DNA of 64,000 nt from Acinetobacter guillouiae CIP 63.46 (lineage in GTDB: Bacteria > Pseudomonadota > Gammaproteobacteria > Pseudomonadales > Moraxellaceae). Within the stretch, counting starts at the first letter, position 1, and each line of letters opens with the position of its first letter. A program made the translations under genes and the position numbers. The stretch covers positions 1,886,324 to 1,950,323 of the forward strand of contig NZ_KB849283.1 in the NCBI RefSeq assembly GCF_000368145.1. Direction: 5' to 3'. Positions 62,544 through 64,000 of this stretch are shown here, piece after piece. A model generated the notes under the pieces. It did not search any database. It was not told where the DNA came from and saw only the letters and a program-made list of their open reading frames with translations.

Positions 62544-64000
62544 ATGTCCAGTTCAATTGATGGTTTACAGTTTCCAGTTCATCCAAAGACTCAAAAAAGT
62601 AGCAGCTCGCAAGTCGGTAAAGAAATCATTGCAGAAGCACTTTCCTTGGTTGATCATCTCAGCGCACAGCAAGCTTTAGATGAAAAAAACTGGCGTAAAA
62701 ATTATCCAGTTTATTTTAAGGCATTGGTTGAACATGGCATTCGTTCAAGTCATAACGCCATCACTATTGCCAAACAAGGCTTACACAAAGCCCAACATAG
62801 CTTTGATTTCTTTAGAGATGGACAACGCTATTCTTTAAAAGATATTGGTACAGTTCCAGTACTAGACAAGATTCAAAGCGTTAGTTTTAAAGGTCATTCA
62901 GATGCTGAGGTGGAGTGGTTTGTACCCTATCACGGGCAAAAACTACAAGGCGAAGCGCTATATCAGCAAATTCAAAAGTGGCAAGACACTGGCATTATTG
63001 AAGCCAGCCATGCAGACGCCCTCAGAGAAGTGATTGCACATCCTGAATGGTTTGATTTATCGGATCGTACCTTAGTTTTATTTGGCGCAGCTTCAGAGGC
63101 AGGCCCATTAACATGGTTATCAAAATGGAAAGCCAATATTGTTGCCGTTGATCTACCCAATGAACGCGTTTGGGAGAGAATTCTTAAAACCATTGAAAAT
63201 GGCAATGCTACACTGTACGCGCCTAGTTTTCAAAAAATCGTCAATAACCATGATATTGAAGAATTAAAAAGTAAACTTGGGGCAAATTTACTGACCCAAA
63301 TTCCAGAAATTACGCAATGGCTTTGTGATAATCCACACAAGTTAGATTTGGCCTCTATTGCTTATTTGGATGGTGAGAAACATGTACGTGTGTCGATGGC
63401 AATGGACACGATTATGAGCCATGTTAGTGAACACAAGAATGATTCATCACTAATGTATATGTGTACGCCTACAGATGTTTATGCAGTACCTGAAGAAGTG
63501 ATTGAAGGTTCAAACAAAAAGTTCAAATATAGATCAAAATTTGAAACTGTACTCAGCAAAGGGATTGCAACCCTTTCCTTAAAGCAATTCTTTAAGCACC
63601 ATGATCAACAATTGATTCGCTCTGACAATGGTAAATTCTATGGGATTGCTGATTGTCTGGTGGTTGAACAAGGCCCTAATTATGCATTGGCAAAACGTAT
63701 TCAACAGTGGCGTGCAACTTTAGCACGACATCAAGGGCAACATGTCAGTATCAATATTGCACCATCCACGACGACACATTCGGTCACCAAGAATCCGTTG
63801 CTTAAAGCTGCGTTCAACGGTGCGAGTTTGTTTGATGTAGAAGCGTTCCGTCCTGAAACAACCAATTCAATTATGGCAGCGCTTTGGATTCATGACCTAA
63901 GAAATCCTAAGTCTGTTGCAAATCCTGAAACAGAGATGGGGCATCCATTAGAATTGATGATGGAAGGCGCCAATCATGGTGGTTTATGGCGTGTCGCCTA
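62544..64000 (+). CDS. Large protein of unknown function, N-terminal 485 residues (runs off the window)
   Basis: An open frame from ATG 62544 to the window end without stop, 485 complete codons. No signal peptide is seen. A Rossmann-like strand-loop RTLVLFGAASEAGPLTWLSKW (about residue 175) followed by IVAVDLP suggests a nucleotide- or NAD(P)-binding domain. Other conserved-looking blocks are LMYMCTPTDVYAVPEEVIE and HVSINIAPSTTTHSV. I do not recognise the family. It is probably longer than 500 residues. Frame continuity and codon use leave little doubt that it is coding. Confidence 0.8.
   Translation, partial: MSSSIDGLQFPVHPKTQKSSSSQVGKEIIAEALSLVDHLSAQQALDEKNWRKNYPVYFKALVEHGIRSSHNAITIAKQGLHKAQHSFDFFRDGQRYSLKDIGTVPVLDKIQSVSFKGHSDAEVEWFVPYHGQKLQGEALYQQIQKWQDTGIIEASHADALREVIAHPEWFDLSDRTLVLFGAASEAGPLTWLSKWKANIVAVDLPNERVWERILKTIENGNATLYAPSFQKIVNNHDIEELKSKLGANLLTQIPEITQWLCDNPHKLDLASIAYLDGEKHVRVSMAMDTIMSHVSEHKNDSSLMYMCTPTDVYAVPEEVIEGSNKKFKYRSKFETVLSKGIATLSLKQFFKHHDQQLIRSDNGKFYGIADCLVVEQGPNYALAKRIQQWRATLARHQGQHVSINIAPSTTTHSVTKNPLLKAAFNGASLFDVEAFRPETTNSIMAALWIHDLRNPKSVANPETEMGHPLELMMEGANHGGLWRVA

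Overview
The window is chromosomal DNA of a low-GC gammaproteobacterium, almost certainly an Acinetobacter species. The support is the complete AdeIJK-type RND pump with its leading PAP2 gene, the pmrC-pmrA-pmrB block in Acinetobacter order and with Acinetobacter-like protein sequences, the divergent rplU-rpmA / ispB pair, and AT-rich spacers. The species cannot be fixed from sequence alone. Most of the window is ordinary core genome. The less ordinary stretches are about 26.6-34.4 kb and the tRNA-Arg locus at 52.5-54.2 kb.

Layout. 0-8.5 kb: two tandem small secreted paralogues, then a minus-strand run of trmL, cysG, serS, a DUF3298-type lipoprotein, a carotenoid-oxygenase homologue, lolA, rpmA and rplU. 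8.9-12 kb: ispB and a large membrane protein of the misnamed 'site-specific recombinase' (Gcr) family. 12-18.7 kb: a PAP2 phosphatase translationally coupled to adeI-adeJ-adeK, behind a promoter whose -10 and spacer lie in a 22-bp palindrome placed like a TetR-type (AdeN) operator. 18.7-26.6 kb: two YbjQ-family proteins, a secreted agmatine-deiminase-like enzyme, unknown proteins, an SDR enzyme and valS.

26.6-34.4 kb is the most disturbed part. It holds an SMI1/KNR4-type gene with two in-frame stops, an unknown anchored protein, a DUF559 endonuclease gene closely bracketed by 34-bp inverted repeats, a decayed tandem array of related units, a truncated second DUF559 copy, an alpha carbonic anhydrase, an SDR gene with a duplicated and frameshifted 3' fragment, and several small exported proteins of unknown role.

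34.7-43.6 kb: an ammonium transporter, then an envelope-modification neighbourhood made of a PAP2-type phosphatase, a Kdo-kinase-like protein and pmrCAB (phosphoethanolamine transferase plus its two-component system). PmrA-box-like direct repeats lie upstream of pmrC and also of the phosphatase and the kinase, each followed by about 10 nt and a -10-like hexamer. This suggests one PmrA-controlled group. 43.7-52.5 kb: an MFS transporter, an acyltransferase, a patatin lipoprotein, NfeD plus an SPFH protein, ispA, a PAS protein with a degenerate GGDEF domain, prpF and an aromatic amino-acid permease.

52.5-54.2 kb: tRNA-Arg(CCT), whose 3' end is repeated 1.5 kb downstream as a 28-bp att-like direct repeat. 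The only gene between the copies is a self-inhibited Fic protein (AMPylase fold) with a palindrome upstream. 54.5-64 kb: a FadL-type porin, a beta carbonic anhydrase, an alpha/beta-hydrolase operon, a TonB-dependent receptor with a Fur-like box, nfuA, and an unknown protein running off the end. No rRNA genes, IS transposases, CRISPR arrays or replication origin were found.
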